Below the pieces are notes generated by a model that searched no databases, was not told the origin of the DNA, and saw only the letters and a program-made list of their open reading frames with translations. DNA of 64,000 bases from Stylonectria norvegica (taxonomy: Eukaryota > Ascomycota > Sordariomycetes > Hypocreales > Nectriaceae): NCBI GenBank assembly GCA_014621405.1, contig JAANBC010000011.1, positions 103,647 through 167,646 on the forward strand. The letters are read 5' to 3'. Shown here one piece after another: positions 10,041-20,759 of the stretch (the stretch's first letter is position 1; every line of letters begins with the position of its first letter). A program made the position numbers and the translations under genes.

Positions 10041-11526
10041 ATGTCAAGTCACATTGCGCAACTCGAAAGTGCCCAACTCGAAAGTGACAACAACACGCTC
10101 GAAATGTCTTCGATACACGAAGATAACCCTGGAGACACGGAAATGACCAACTTGGCCGTGATTGAACCCATTCTACCAAATGGCGGATACGCTTGGGTCT
10201 GCACGCTGAGTGTCTTTCTCATCAATGCCCATACTTGGGGCATCAATAGCGTCAGTGCAACCCCCTCTGAAGGAGATATGAGCAATACTGATGTTGATGG
10301 GCGCTCAGTCTTGGGCTGTCATAATGGCACATTTGCTGAAAACAAACTACATCCGTGCCTCACACCTTGAGTTCGCCCTGGTCGGCGGCTTTTCGATTTC
10401 ACAGGCTCTGATGATATCACCCCTCGCCAACACTCTATGCAAGCGCGTCGGATTGTCTGCGACTCTGTTTGCTGGAACGATACTCATCTTCATTTCCCTT
10501 CTCACGGCTTCGTACTCAACGAAGATATGGCAACTTATACTTAGCCAAGGAGTCTGCTTCGGCTGGGGAATGGGCCTGCTTTACATCACAGCCTCCGCCG
10601 CTCTTCCCCCTTGGTTTTCGACACGTCGCAGCTTGGCGGTTGGAATCGCCACTTCTGGAGCAGGCATAGGCGGCCTCCTATACAGTTTGGTGACGAACAG
10701 TGCCATTCAAGCGTTCGGTGTTGCTTGGACGTACCGCATTCTTGCGCTTTGCAGTCTTGTAGCCAACTCGGTCGCCTCTGCGCTCTTGAAAGAGTCGGGC
10801 GGCAGGAGTCGCCAAACTGCAGATCATTGGCGGTTCAGTCCGCGGGACCTTGGCCGTGCCGAAGTGCTGCTGATTATGTTCTGGGGAGTGGCCACGGAGC
10901 TTGGGTACATCACTCTTTTATACTCAATCCCCAGCTACGCCTCGTCCATCGGGTTGACTGCTACTCAAGGGTCCATCGCCAACGCACTCTTCAACTTGGG
11001 GCTTGGTCTTGGGAGGCCTTTGATTGGATACTTCAGTGATCTTTTGGGCCGCATCAACATGGCCATGGCAATGACGGGTGTCTGTACCGTGCTCTGCTTT
11101 GGCCTGTGGATCCCGGCTCAAACGTTCGCGCTCCTCGCCGCCTTCTCGCTGCTGGTTGGCGCTGTATGTGGTACATTCTGGTCAACCGTCACACCAGTGC
11201 TGGTGGAAGTAGTTGGGCTGAGGGAGCTAACGAGCACATTCCCTATCATCTGTTTATCCTTGGTGTTGCCAACCACCTTTGCTGAGCCCGCAGCAATGCA
11301 ACTCGTCGCCACCAATGACGCCTCCAAGGGCAGTTTCATTAGCGCGCAAGTCTTTGTAGGCTGCATGTTTCTAGCGGGTACATTGAGTTTGTGGATGCTG
11401 AGGTGCTGGAAGATATTCCGGACGGAAAGCGAATTATTGGGCTTGGACAGGACAGACGCCAGAAGTTCGAGGTACAAGTTGTCGTGGCTCACGCCTCGAC
11501 TTCTGTTCCGTTTTTGGCACGTTTGA
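10041..11526 (+). CDS. MFS transporter, monocarboxylate-permease type
   Basis: There are two exons, 10041-10250 and 10309-11526, with an intron at 10251-10308 (GTCAGT...CAG) that joins WGINS to SWAVIMAH. The product is 475 residues. A hydrophilic acidic N-terminal tail of about 45 residues leads into the MCT entry motif PNGGYAWVCTLSVFL. About twelve membrane segments follow, including GISTSGAGIGGLLY-type glycine-rich helices and PPWFSTRRSLAVGIA in the loop after segment 4, which is diagnostic of fungal MCT-like permeases. It probably carries a monocarboxylate or related small acid at the plasma membrane. It is divergent from a Zn2Cys6 regulator and convergent with an amine oxidase. The related gene at 20760-22291 has the same kind of neighbour. 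Confidence 0.92.
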
Positions 11527-11872
11527 AATCAAACTGTTTAAGAAGTAAAGAGCTTGACGATAGGAAAATAGGAAATTACTGGTAACCGCAATGAATTGCT
11601 CATAAATATTAATAATCTACCAAGAAAAATAACTACTTATTAACAACATACAATGGAGCATCTTTGAGATAAAGTAGTATAATCAACATAAACTTCATCC
11701 AAGTTTCCTATTTCATATAAGATATGACTTATATAATGCTTCACAAAGTCGACTACTCGTAGGTTCTGCTATATCATATGACTTCCCTGGGGATGCTCTG
11801 TATCGCTAGTATGGAAACCACACTCTCCCACACTATACGGGTGCATGGCCAATGTAGCGATCAGCATGTACA
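11527..11872. other. AT-rich convergent 3' intergenic
   Basis: This is the shared 3' region between the convergent MFS and amine oxidase genes. It is AT-rich, with TATA-like strings and AATAAT-type polyadenylation context on both strands. No gene is seen. Confidence 0.5.
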
Positions 11873-14227
11873 TCAGTTCTCTATTATCTTCTCTATACCT
11901 AGAACGGGTTCCGTGAAGGCCACCTTGCATTGTGGCAGAGGCACACCATAAGTTTCGAATGAGAGCTCGCCTGTCTCCTCGTCCGTTTCGATCCAGCGTC
12001 TGTTGAGGAGATCACCATCTTGTGCCCGATCAAAGAAATTTTGAGGTGCAAAGACAATGCTGCTAACAGCTTCTGTGTAGAGTGTAACAGGGATGTCCTC
12101 TGCCCGAGTGAAGTGATGCATTCCAAGATTGAACCAGAGAACAATGTCTGCATCTTCGACACTCTCGTCATCAAAGAACTTGAGAAAGTCCTGCTGAGGA
12201 GCGCCTGGAAGGTTGATGTTTGCAACGCTATTTGCGTATGGCTCATTGTCATGCTGCACTGTCACAGCAAGATGAGACTTCGAAAACGCGCTTTGGTGTC
12301 GACTGAAGGGGGAGTTCAAAGGGGTGAGGTGAATGTTGGAACGCCCAGGCACGACACGGTAGCCGCGCTTCTCACCCCAAGCATTCGTGGCGTTAGGATT
12401 GACGATACAGTACATAGCGTGGTTATTCGAAGCCCAATTGAATTGTTGCTCAGTCTCCATCGTAGTAACGTTGAGCTCCATCTGCTCAAACGTCCCAAGC
12501 TCCTCAAACCATGGCTGCGTCTGGTTGATCACGACAAGTTCGCTAATCTCCAAACTATTGTTTGTTCCAAGAATGTCAAAGTCGGCCTTATAGGTGATAA
12601 TATGGTCATGGAGAGATCCCTGAGTGGCCACCTGAACACGTGGACCAAACTTCGCTTGGTCGGGATAGTAAAAGGAGGACTGAAGGTACCCAGAGGCACG
12701 AACTGTCACCTCGAGGGAACCGTCGAGGTGGAATTGGTAGTCAAACATATAGTCGTAATTGCCGATAGTGGCGATCGTGCGAGTTGTCAAAGACGCCCCT
12801 TTGACCGTGCCGAGGTTTGCAAAACCGTAGTCGTTGGCGCCTCCAGAACGATGTCGAGATACTGGAAAGCCTGAGTCGGACTCAAAGATACAGATAGAAT
12901 CTGGGTGTGTGACAGAAGTATTGCCCGAGAAATACGAGATGGGCAGGAATGTGCTTCCAAAGGGGCAATCAAAGCCCTCGACCAGTGTGGCGATGTCGGT
13001 TCCTAAGCTGTAATATGTGTCGTGATAGACAGTAGAAGCCGATTTGGGCTGATGACCAGCATACTGAGCCGCCGCTTCTTGTAAAGAGAGCTCGTAGATG
13101 ACACTATCGCCTTTGAACTTGATGTCGAACAGCATAACCCCCAAAGAGCGGCTGAAAGACATGTAGAACGACCATCCCATGTACTCAACATACCGCTCCT
13201 CCGTATCAATCTTGTAACGTTTGCCTCCAATCTCTAAACTTTGGGGTGCAAAGCGATCTTCAAGGTCACGGACGCCGAGTTCAGGCTTGTGGTCCACGAG
13301 AGCCCAGTCATAGTCGCGAGTCTGTTGAAACTCCTCTTTAAGTTCACCAGCATCCCAAGCAGCACGGAAAGCCTCCACGTTTGGGAAAAACCTGGAGTTG
13401 GTGACAAGGCCTTTGAGCTTGTAAGCGGCTGGATCTTGCCCGGGTACGTCGAGTAGAACAAAGAAGTCCAAGGGGATCAGGTAGCTGGCTGTCCCTGGGT
13501 ACCGGAACATCACGGTTCGGTAAGTGTGGGTGCCATTGTAGGTCATGGGCGTGCCTGATGTGCTGGCAAGAGTGGTGCGCTCATCGGCCGAGCCATAGTA
13601 GACGCCTCCTATAAGTGCTTGGGTGATATCCGCGACGTTCGTCATGATGGACGCAAGGAGAGGTTCAGAGGCGGCCGACCTGACGCTATCAAAGTATCGT
13701 GCATTAAAAGGAACACTGCCGCCCCGACCGCCATTGTAGATGTAGTCAAGCTTCTCAATCTTGGTTATGGCGCTGACAGGAAGCGGCCCGATCATAAACT
13801 CCTGAGAGTCAGGCTCCTCGATAGCACCCCGAAAGATGATTGCTCGAGCAAACTTGGCTAGGAACGGATTGCCACCCCCTTCAAGAAAAGAGAGTACATT
13901 AGACTTATTGGTGTGGAGTGTATCGATCCAGAAAACATAGTTGTCCGTCAAGTTTGCCACACTGGGATCAGTCAGGTTCAGACCCGACGAAGGTTCATGT
14001 AGTAAGTTCCAGACTGCAAGGTTGTCTTCAGCGGTAATTGGTGCCCATAGGTTTGGCACTGGAGCCTTCACGGCCGTAGCAGATCCCATGATGTTGCATA
14101 TGTCGTCGACGCGTTTATGGATGGTCTCAAAGTCTACCAAGGGATCGAATCCGGACGCTGGAGCAGCAGCTACAGTCAATGCGGCAGTAGCGAATACTGC
14201 CGCTCTGACGAGATGGGTTAACATCAT
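11873..14227 (-). CDS. Secreted copper amine oxidase (primary-amine oxidase), animal AOC3-like type
   Basis: This is a 784-residue single-exon protein. The first 22 residues are a signal peptide (cleavage near AAA-PASG), so it is exported. It oxidises primary amines to aldehyde, hydrogen peroxide and ammonia using topaquinone made from its own tyrosine. Key residues are all present: the topaquinone tyrosine is Y491 in TIGNYDYMF, the copper ligands are H540 and H542 in LHDHI and H705 in MHHFTRAEDIP, and D403 in YHDTYYSLG aligns by spacing to the catalytic-base aspartate. The GFDCPFG and HRSGGANDYGF stretches match the animal vascular-adhesion type more than the bacterial/peroxisomal yeast type. 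Many N-glycosylation sequons are present. Two in-frame ATGs open the gene. It is convergent with the MFS transporter, which might take up the acid produced from its aldehyde (inference). Confidence 0.95.
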   Translation of the reverse strand: MMLTHLVRAAVFATAALTVAAAPASGFDPLVDFETIHKRVDDICNIMGSATAVKAPVPNLWAPITAEDNLAVWNLLHEPSSGLNLTDPSVANLTDNYVFWIDTLHTNKSNVLSFLEGGGNPFLAKFARAIIFRGAIEEPDSQEFMIGPLPVSAITKIEKLDYIYNGGRGGSVPFNARYFDSVRSAASEPLLASIMTNVADITQALIGGVYYGSADERTTLASTSGTPMTYNGTHTYRTVMFRYPGTASYLIPLDFFVLLDVPGQDPAAYKLKGLVTNSRFFPNVEAFRAAWDAGELKEEFQQTRDYDWALVDHKPELGVRDLEDRFAPQSLEIGGKRYKIDTEERYVEYMGWSFYMSFSRSLGVMLFDIKFKGDSVIYELSLQEAAAQYAGHQPKSASTVYHDTYYSLGTDIATLVEGFDCPFGSTFLPISYFSGNTSVTHPDSICIFESDSGFPVSRHRSGGANDYGFANLGTVKGASLTTRTIATIGNYDYMFDYQFHLDGSLEVTVRASGYLQSSFYYPDQAKFGPRVQVATQGSLHDHIITYKADFDILGTNNSLEISELVVINQTQPWFEELGTFEQMELNVTTMETEQQFNWASNNHAMYCIVNPNATNAWGEKRGYRVVPGRSNIHLTPLNSPFSRHQSAFSKSHLAVTVQHDNEPYANSVANINLPGAPQQDFLKFFDDESVEDADIVLWFNLGMHHFTRAEDIPVTLYTEAVSSIVFAPQNFFDRAQDGDLLNRRWIETDEETGELSFETYGVPLPQCKVAFTEPVLGIEKIIEN

Positions 14228-17200
14228 ATTGAACTTAGGCTTTCAAATCTTCTTCTATTGAACTTGACAAGTTCAAGTATGCGAAGTCGTTGGCGATGAG
14301 ATGAAGGCTGAAGTAGAGATACTGCAACAGACTCATTGATAGTTATGACCGCCCATTTTATAGACATTTCTATCATCCGCGTGTCCGATATCGCGACCCG
14401 AATATGTCTCCGGGTTTCCCGAATTGCTAGGGTGCAAACGTTAGAGGAACCTTTGAAGCTCGCTGCCTCGCTGCCGGAATTTTGGTGACGCAAATTGGAT
14501 CTGTCGCGAAGCATCTCCGAGTCCAAGGTTACCAAGCCACGCCAATGATGGTCGCTTTCTGGCATCTGTGGGCAGTTTGATGGCTAAGAAGCTGGACAAG
14601 GATGTTAAGAACAGACCATTGATGTTCATTTGCTTGGCCGACGGACTTTTGAGAATCCTGAGGGGCTGCGAAACCGCCAAAGATAACAGCGAACAACTCC
14701 ATTGGGCGGGAGACTTCGCCAGAACTGCGAGATACTTCATCCTGGCACTCTCTATCCTTCTTATCATGAGTGGAAGCTTGGAAACGGAATGTCAAGTCCT
14801 GAATATTCCACCTGACGAGCTTACGTCCTTTGTCAGTCGTATAGTCGCGTAGTAGCTCAGATCGTCATGGTTCATTACTCCAGTGCACAGCCCCTTTCCG
14901 TGCGGGGCAAGCTTTTAGCCCGAGAATAAGCTCTGTTTCTTATCATGATGGGAGAGGGAGGGGAAGTGTCAGGGTCCAGCAGATATACAATGCCTCAAAC
15001 TTGAATTTGACAGGTAGATGACTGGGTATAATCAACTCTTCCGGTCTCGGTAGTATTATACGCGACATGAGGCTGATGCCCCAAGGACGATATCTCACAT
15101 GCGTAATGATTTGTAATTCTGAGTAGTTAGCAAGATTGAACTCGGCTGTGGAGTTTAGTTATTAGAGACAATAAGCTTAATGCCAAGATTGATAACGCCC
15201 CGGCGCCCCGCCCCGTAGCATCGGCGGTGCTCCGCCGGAACCGAACTATCACAAAGCTTAACGGCGTTTGATGACTGGAGTTGGACTGCATGCGTGTTTG
15301 TAAGTATCTGAACCTGGAATAGAGACCTGGTGGTATAGTTTTGTATTGTTGATCGGGGTTCCCCCCCTGAATATTAGAACACGCAACTCAGCCTAGCAGC
15401 ATCGTATAATGGGTTGGCGCCTGCTCAGGGAAATGTTCGGGCAGACAGAGACAATATTTTCAGAGAGAACAGCGTTTTCTCGCAGCCCGAGACGTACCAA
15501 GGTTACAGCCCATTGTTGCTAATTGTGGCCCTGCGACTTGTTCAGTCATAGTACTTCGAGAACCAAAATATTTTCTCAACTCATTTCCTAGACACCTATT
15601 CAATATTAATATATGTCGGAACTTGTCACAGTGTGATATTCTTAGATTTGCCCGGGCGTTTTTCTTATAGATCCTAATGTTTCTTCGAGCTACTGTCCCT
15701 TAATCATATCATAATACTCTAGGTCTTATTCATTACGTCCATAGTCTTGACGTCTCAATACGGATGGAAGAAACAATATTCAATAGAAGATTTGAAGGGG
15801 ATAGCTCGGCCAAGCGATCGGAGTCCGTGTTGTTGCTGGAGTTTTTCGAGGCACGCGGGAAAATTCTATGAAGGATAGACACTTAGAGCAAATTGCCTAC
15901 CTTATGTCTTGAGTAACGAGCATCATTCAATATGAGACCGAGATTGGTGGGTTAGTGGTGCGACAAGCTTTATGCAGAGCACGACATCACCACAAAGCCC
16001 ACTCCTAAGAGGTATGCTGCTTTCGATGTCATGACCATATCTTATAATGTCTCCCTCCTAAATATCATTCTCTGAGTAAGTCACTTTCAAAACCGTAAGG
16101 CATGCTGCTGCTGCTTTATTTGGGAACACGATGCAACGGTGCATGGCATTGGTGGAAGATTTCGAGAAAGAAAAGCACCATTGAAGGGACGCTCATCGTG
16201 GCCATTCATATCCCAGGCGACGAGTAAAACTTCTAACAGCCTTCTAGAGTCTTTCCAAAGTCACTCATAAAGGTCAATCTTTCAATCACTACGAACGCAC
16301 ATGGGGCCACTTCTAAAACCTCACACGTTCCTAGCTAGCTGACTAGATCTGAGAGCTCCGTCTCGCCGTATTAGTCGCTAATGTTCTTAAGGCGCTGCCC
16401 GCACTGCACAACCTCACAATACGTGATAATCGCACAAACAGGCGCTCAAGCCGTCGTATCGCGGGATTCCTTATTGCTTCATCGACATGGGCGTGGGGGA
16501 ACTCGGGCCCAACTGTTGCGAAGATCTTGAAAGCGTTGGCTGATAAGACATACTAGGTGGGCTTGCACGGATGGCCATCTCGAAAGCACGAAGTACAGTA
16601 TTGAAAATAGATGTGCATAGTCGTTTGCCGCTATCAAGTTGTATATGTTTCCGGCTTGTGTTCGTCCAGAGCAACTAATCACCATTTCTACCCGACGTGG
16701 CTCAAGACCGACCTGACTGTTAAAAAGCATTGGCTAGTAAAAGAAAGAGAAAAAAACATACAACAGCCGGGATTCGCTGATCGTCACCGACTCAACTACT
16801 AATCGGCCCCTTACCAGCTTGTCTGGTGGAGAGCGGACGGGATCCCGAATTTTCTGGTAGGTATGGTCGTATGTGAAGTAATGTGCACTTTGGTCGGATT
16901 ATAACCGGGGAATGCCAGCAATAGCTCATCAATACAATCGCAACTGGGGCAAAAATCGTCCCATGTCATCATCATCTCTTGTACATCTACCATGTGGAGA
17001 TGCTTAAAGCTTACATGTATTGCACATACTGATTGTAACGGCACGGCCCGCGGTAAGGCGGCTTGGCATTACGACTAGAGCGGCGCGCCAAATTTGTGAG
17101 ACCTAGATACTAGTGTGTAAAATGCATTTAGGTAAATGTTCTACGAATACTTGTTACTTACACGTCACACGCTACATTTACCAAGTTGTTTTAAGAGAAA

Positions 17201-17466
17201 CAGAGGATGTATGTATTAATTTTCAAGGTACCCAAGTTGCCAAGTACCTGAGCCTTAGTTTGGAACTTCGGTTTTGGCTGACCAGGGTTTGATGCAGTAA
17301 TGCCTTAGTTTCGAGGCAAATATCCTCGTTTCAAGATAGACCAAGGATCCAACTTGAACATGGGGATTTCGTAAATGACCAGGCTTCTCGCCTCCTCCAC
17401 TCTTCACCAAACAACTCCCATCAAGCAAACTCGTCAATTTCGAAGTGTACATGTAACACCATCAAA
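14228..17466. other. 3.2-kb gene-free interval
   Basis: I find no gene with recognisable protein features. Overlapping frames on both strands at 14441-14852 are short and lack any motif. There is a GC-rich patch at 15196-15240 with a small hairpin (CGGCGG-TGCT-CCGCCG). The remainder is of mixed composition and may be decayed repeat. The last 150 bases before 17467 are the promoter of the membrane-protein gene. Confidence 0.5.
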
Positions 17467-20400
17467 ATGCGTTGGCTCCTCGTCGCCGTCGTCGCAGCCT
17501 CAGTTGGAGGCGCAGCCGGTAACAGTTTGAATGACTTCTCCAACAACTTAGCCACGGATCTGGGTCCGCTACTCACTCTCTTCGGCGATGCCATGACCAA
17601 GCAATACCTTAGCGAGAGCACGTCGTTCCTTGACTATCTCATCTTCGCCATGGCCCCGATTGGCATCGTGACGGCCGTGGTGTCGACGATTCGACTGTGC
17701 GGTCATTCTTCACTGCGCGCCTTCATCGGTAGATCCCAGGAGGGCGAGGGAGACATCGAGGCCGAGCTATGCACCTCTACGAGTCGAGACGTTTGCGAGC
17801 TCTTCAACCGCGGTGGTATCGCGCGTGTCCTAGGTAAACCGAGCATCCTTGAGCTCGTTTACGAGCCCCCAAGGACGACCGGCGTCACTGGGGACCCAAA
17901 AGAGGCGCAACTACGCCTATCTCGAGACTACTTTGGTTCCAAGTCTTCTCTTGACTGGGAAGAAGTTGAAGGCTCTGTCTTTGAGAGACCCATCAAGGCC
18001 AAGGCCGTGACTGAGGACTTTGCACCGAATGCCAACCTCTCGCTTAATGTAGGCATCGTCAAGCAGCCGACATGGGTCTTCGTCACCATCGCAGCCACCG
18101 GAGTCTCTCTGCAAGTTGGTGTTCTTATCTTGGCTGGCGTGGGTGTTTGGCACCTGGGCTGGAACCTCAGCAACAGTGTCGACAATGCGTCGAGAGACTA
18201 CGCACCCGTTATGTTTATTGCTGGCACCGTCGTTATGTGCGCTGGGATGTGGGCCTGCGCTTATCTCATCGGACAGACAACGCACGAGGTCCGGTTTCGT
18301 CGCCGCATCGATAAGTCTGCAGCCGAGCCTCCGCGACTCTTTTGGTTGCAGCCGGGCCCTCAGGTCATTGGCGATCAGAGCTTCGACCCCTATGGCCATG
18401 TTGAGGATACCAGAAAGGCACCCCTCAGGTTGTGGATGTCGTCTCGGAAACATTTCGATGAGAGAGTGTTCGAGGTCAATACCGTAATCGCCGTTTCAGC
18501 TGTGGTCGTCGGGTACATTGCTCAGTTCATCGGCTTGCGAGGAATGAAAGCCTGGGTCGCTCTGGCTCAACTCGCAATAACGGTTGTGATGAGCTTCTTA
18601 CGGGGCTGTCTTCGTATGCAACGCCTTGGGAAGGAGTCCAACGAATTGGCAGAAATACCGGATCTTGTGTCTGGCCATGAGCTGGACTGGCTGTCACTGA
18701 CCATAGCGCAGCAGAAGCGTGTAAAGTGGCACGTCACCGGGCATTACTATGGCGCATCTCAAACGGCCAAGAGTGTTAAGAAGTCACTCGCAGATTCCGA
18801 GATTGTTCCAGACGACAAATCCCTCGAAATCTCGCACGATCTGAAACAACTCATTGACGTTTCAGTGTCACCGGCTTCTCATGTCATCGGGCCGTCCAAC
18901 GTCGCCGATATCCAGCACTTGCTCCAAATTCGAACGCGGCTTGCGCATTTGACAGACCATCAGGCCATGGGGAATCTTCCCCCTTCCGAATATCAGAATT
19001 GGAAAGACGAAGATGTTAAAGTTCGCCTGAAAGCCAAACAGATCTCAACTGCTCTTTGCCAAATTGCCGAGAAGCTGCTCATCAAGCCGCAGCAGAGAGT
19101 GATCCAGCTCCGGATGCAAATTGGGGCTCATAGGACAGGTGGAACCGAATACTCCAACCAAACCGCCGAGGTAGCTCTCGAACAAGGTGCTGCCTCGTCC
19201 CCGAGGGGTTGGATCATTGACTCAGCCAGGATCGAAGCAATATTGGGTCTTTGGTTATGGACCCTGACTCACGATCCCATCTCCCAGGACGACCCCGATG
19301 CTACTCAAAACGAGCCCAAGGAAATCCCCATGGCTATGATGGTTTCCGCTAGCGCCGACGACAAAGGGTGGTCAGATAGAGCCGGGAAGACTCAAACAGA
19401 AATCAATCTCTGGCTAGGGCCCAACGCAGTAGAGTTCGGTGACAAGACCATCATGGTTAACCCCCAGGATTTCTACAGCTTTGGATCTCTGTGGAGGCCT
19501 AGTGCAGGAGATTCCAAGCCGTGCTGGGAGAATGCCGTGAGCTTTACCGACCATCCTGGAAAGCCTGTGCATCGGCTGTGTGGATGGACATCGGTTCATC
19601 GAGCAGACATGGAACCGCAGTCGAGCCACAAACTGCGTGTTCAGTATGTCGATATCCATCCCGCACAGGCTTCGCTTCTCGACGTTTGCGCCCGAGAATT
19701 ATTCACGACCCTTCTCATGTCGCTTAGCGGCCTGTTGAAGTTCGGTCCAGCTACTGTCCTCGAGAGTGCTGGCACAGGACGGCTGGAGAATGAGACTGTG
19801 GACACGCTCGCAAGCGAATTCGCTCAGAGTGGGTTGGGGTCTTACTACGAGGCCCTGCTTTGCATCATGCCGGCGTTGAGGGAACGATCACCATCGCCAA
19901 AACCCAAAGCCTTGCTGAAATTGATCGTCGAAGCAGTCGATAACTACCGTCGTGCCCACGAACACGACCGAGCTGATGTCCTCTTACGATGGTTTTGCAA
20001 CTCGTTTAAAAGAGCTCCCAAAGGTCACCACGGAATCAGGTTCGAGCAAGCTGCGTGGCAATTCGAAACGCATGGCATTATTGCCAGCCAAATAAGCTCA
20101 GTCTCGTCTTCGCAACCTCAGCCCGAGATTCTAGCAGCTCACTATGGCGGTCGAGACATCACAATCTTCGCGAAGTGGCTTTTCTGTCGTGGTGAGCGCA
20201 TCGAGGTGCTAGCTAAAGAGCACGAACTTTGTCACTACATCAAAGATCCGTGGATGTACGTCCGCAAGACCCTCAGCGTCATCTACCGCTTCAACGACGG
20301 CGAGATCCGCGGTTGCATCGTGCAATCCGACTCCAATCGAACTTACACCCTCACGAAGGACCGCCCGGAAGGAGATTTGGAGCAGTACACGTTCGTCGCC

Positions 20401-20661
20401 TCCAACTACGCGTCTGAGAAGTACCCTGATTTGCGCATTCACGCTGTCTTATGGGGAATGGAGCAAGTCGAAGACAAGGAAGTATATGACAATCTCTACA
20501 ACAACATCGTCAAAAGTGAGCAGATTAACCTGGGTAATGGATTCTTCAAGAAAGATGGGTGGTGGGCCAACCAAAAAACTGCTGCTATAGTGTATTCTTA
20601 TAGGGGCACTGTAATGTGCGTCTCGGGCAGAGAGAATACGCAGACCACGATCCATATCTAA
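17467..20661 (+). CDS. Large fungal membrane protein of unknown function (1064 residues)
   Basis: This is a single exon. It begins with a signal-like hydrophobic stretch (residues 1-18) followed by GNSLNDFSNNLATDLG, a lead that I associate with a large family of uncharacterised fungal proteins. Membrane segments are predicted by eye at about 53-77, 203-230, 246-268, 336-357 and 362-382, all in the first 390 residues. The remaining 680 residues are soluble and show no motif that I can name. They include a basic cluster near 275-285 and several Trp-rich stretches. A receptor or scaffold with a large cytosolic domain is possible, but nothing in the sequence shows an enzyme. The gene is flanked by a 3.2-kb empty stretch and a convergent MFS gene whose stop lies only about 100 bases away. 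Confidence 0.85.
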   Translation: MRWLLVAVVAASVGGAAGNSLNDFSNNLATDLGPLLTLFGDAMTKQYLSESTSFLDYLIFAMAPIGIVTAVVSTIRLCGHSSLRAFIGRSQEGEGDIEAELCTSTSRDVCELFNRGGIARVLGKPSILELVYEPPRTTGVTGDPKEAQLRLSRDYFGSKSSLDWEEVEGSVFERPIKAKAVTEDFAPNANLSLNVGIVKQPTWVFVTIAATGVSLQVGVLILAGVGVWHLGWNLSNSVDNASRDYAPVMFIAGTVVMCAGMWACAYLIGQTTHEVRFRRRIDKSAAEPPRLFWLQPGPQVIGDQSFDPYGHVEDTRKAPLRLWMSSRKHFDERVFEVNTVIAVSAVVVGYIAQFIGLRGMKAWVALAQLAITVVMSFLRGCLRMQRLGKESNELAEIPDLVSGHELDWLSLTIAQQKRVKWHVTGHYYGASQTAKSVKKSLADSEIVPDDKSLEISHDLKQLIDVSVSPASHVIGPSNVADIQHLLQIRTRLAHLTDHQAMGNLPPSEYQNWKDEDVKVRLKAKQISTALCQIAEKLLIKPQQRVIQLRMQIGAHRTGGTEYSNQTAEVALEQGAASSPRGWIIDSARIEAILGLWLWTLTHDPISQDDPDATQNEPKEIPMAMMVSASADDKGWSDRAGKTQTEINLWLGPNAVEFGDKTIMVNPQDFYSFGSLWRPSAGDSKPCWENAVSFTDHPGKPVHRLCGWTSVHRADMEPQSSHKLRVQYVDIHPAQASLLDVCARELFTTLLMSLSGLLKFGPATVLESAGTGRLENETVDTLASEFAQSGLGSYYEALLCIMPALRERSPSPKPKALLKLIVEAVDNYRRAHEHDRADVLLRWFCNSFKRAPKGHHGIRFEQAAWQFETHGIIASQISSVSSSQPQPEILAAHYGGRDITIFAKWLFCRGERIEVLAKEHELCHYIKDPWMYVRKTLSVIYRFNDGEIRGCIVQSDSNRTYTLTKDRPEGDLEQYTFVASNYASEKYPDLRIHAVLWGMEQVEDKEVYDNLYNNIVKSEQINLGNGFFKKDGWWANQKTAAIVYSYRGTVMCVSGRENTQTTIHI

Positions 20662-20759
20662 CTTAACTGGAGAGCATGTCATGGGTAAAACTTGAAATGT
20701 AATTAAATTCTATACATTATAACTTTAAAGTCCTGAAGGGTCCAGAATGTAAGAGTAAC

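Noticed and set aside
14441..14852. Frames of 88-108 codons on both strands
   Set aside because: Mutually overlapping, no motif, no splice partner that I could find.
15196..15240. GC-rich patch that looked like rDNA or a CpG island
   Set aside because: Too short, with no similarity to rRNA cores; only a small hairpin can be seen.
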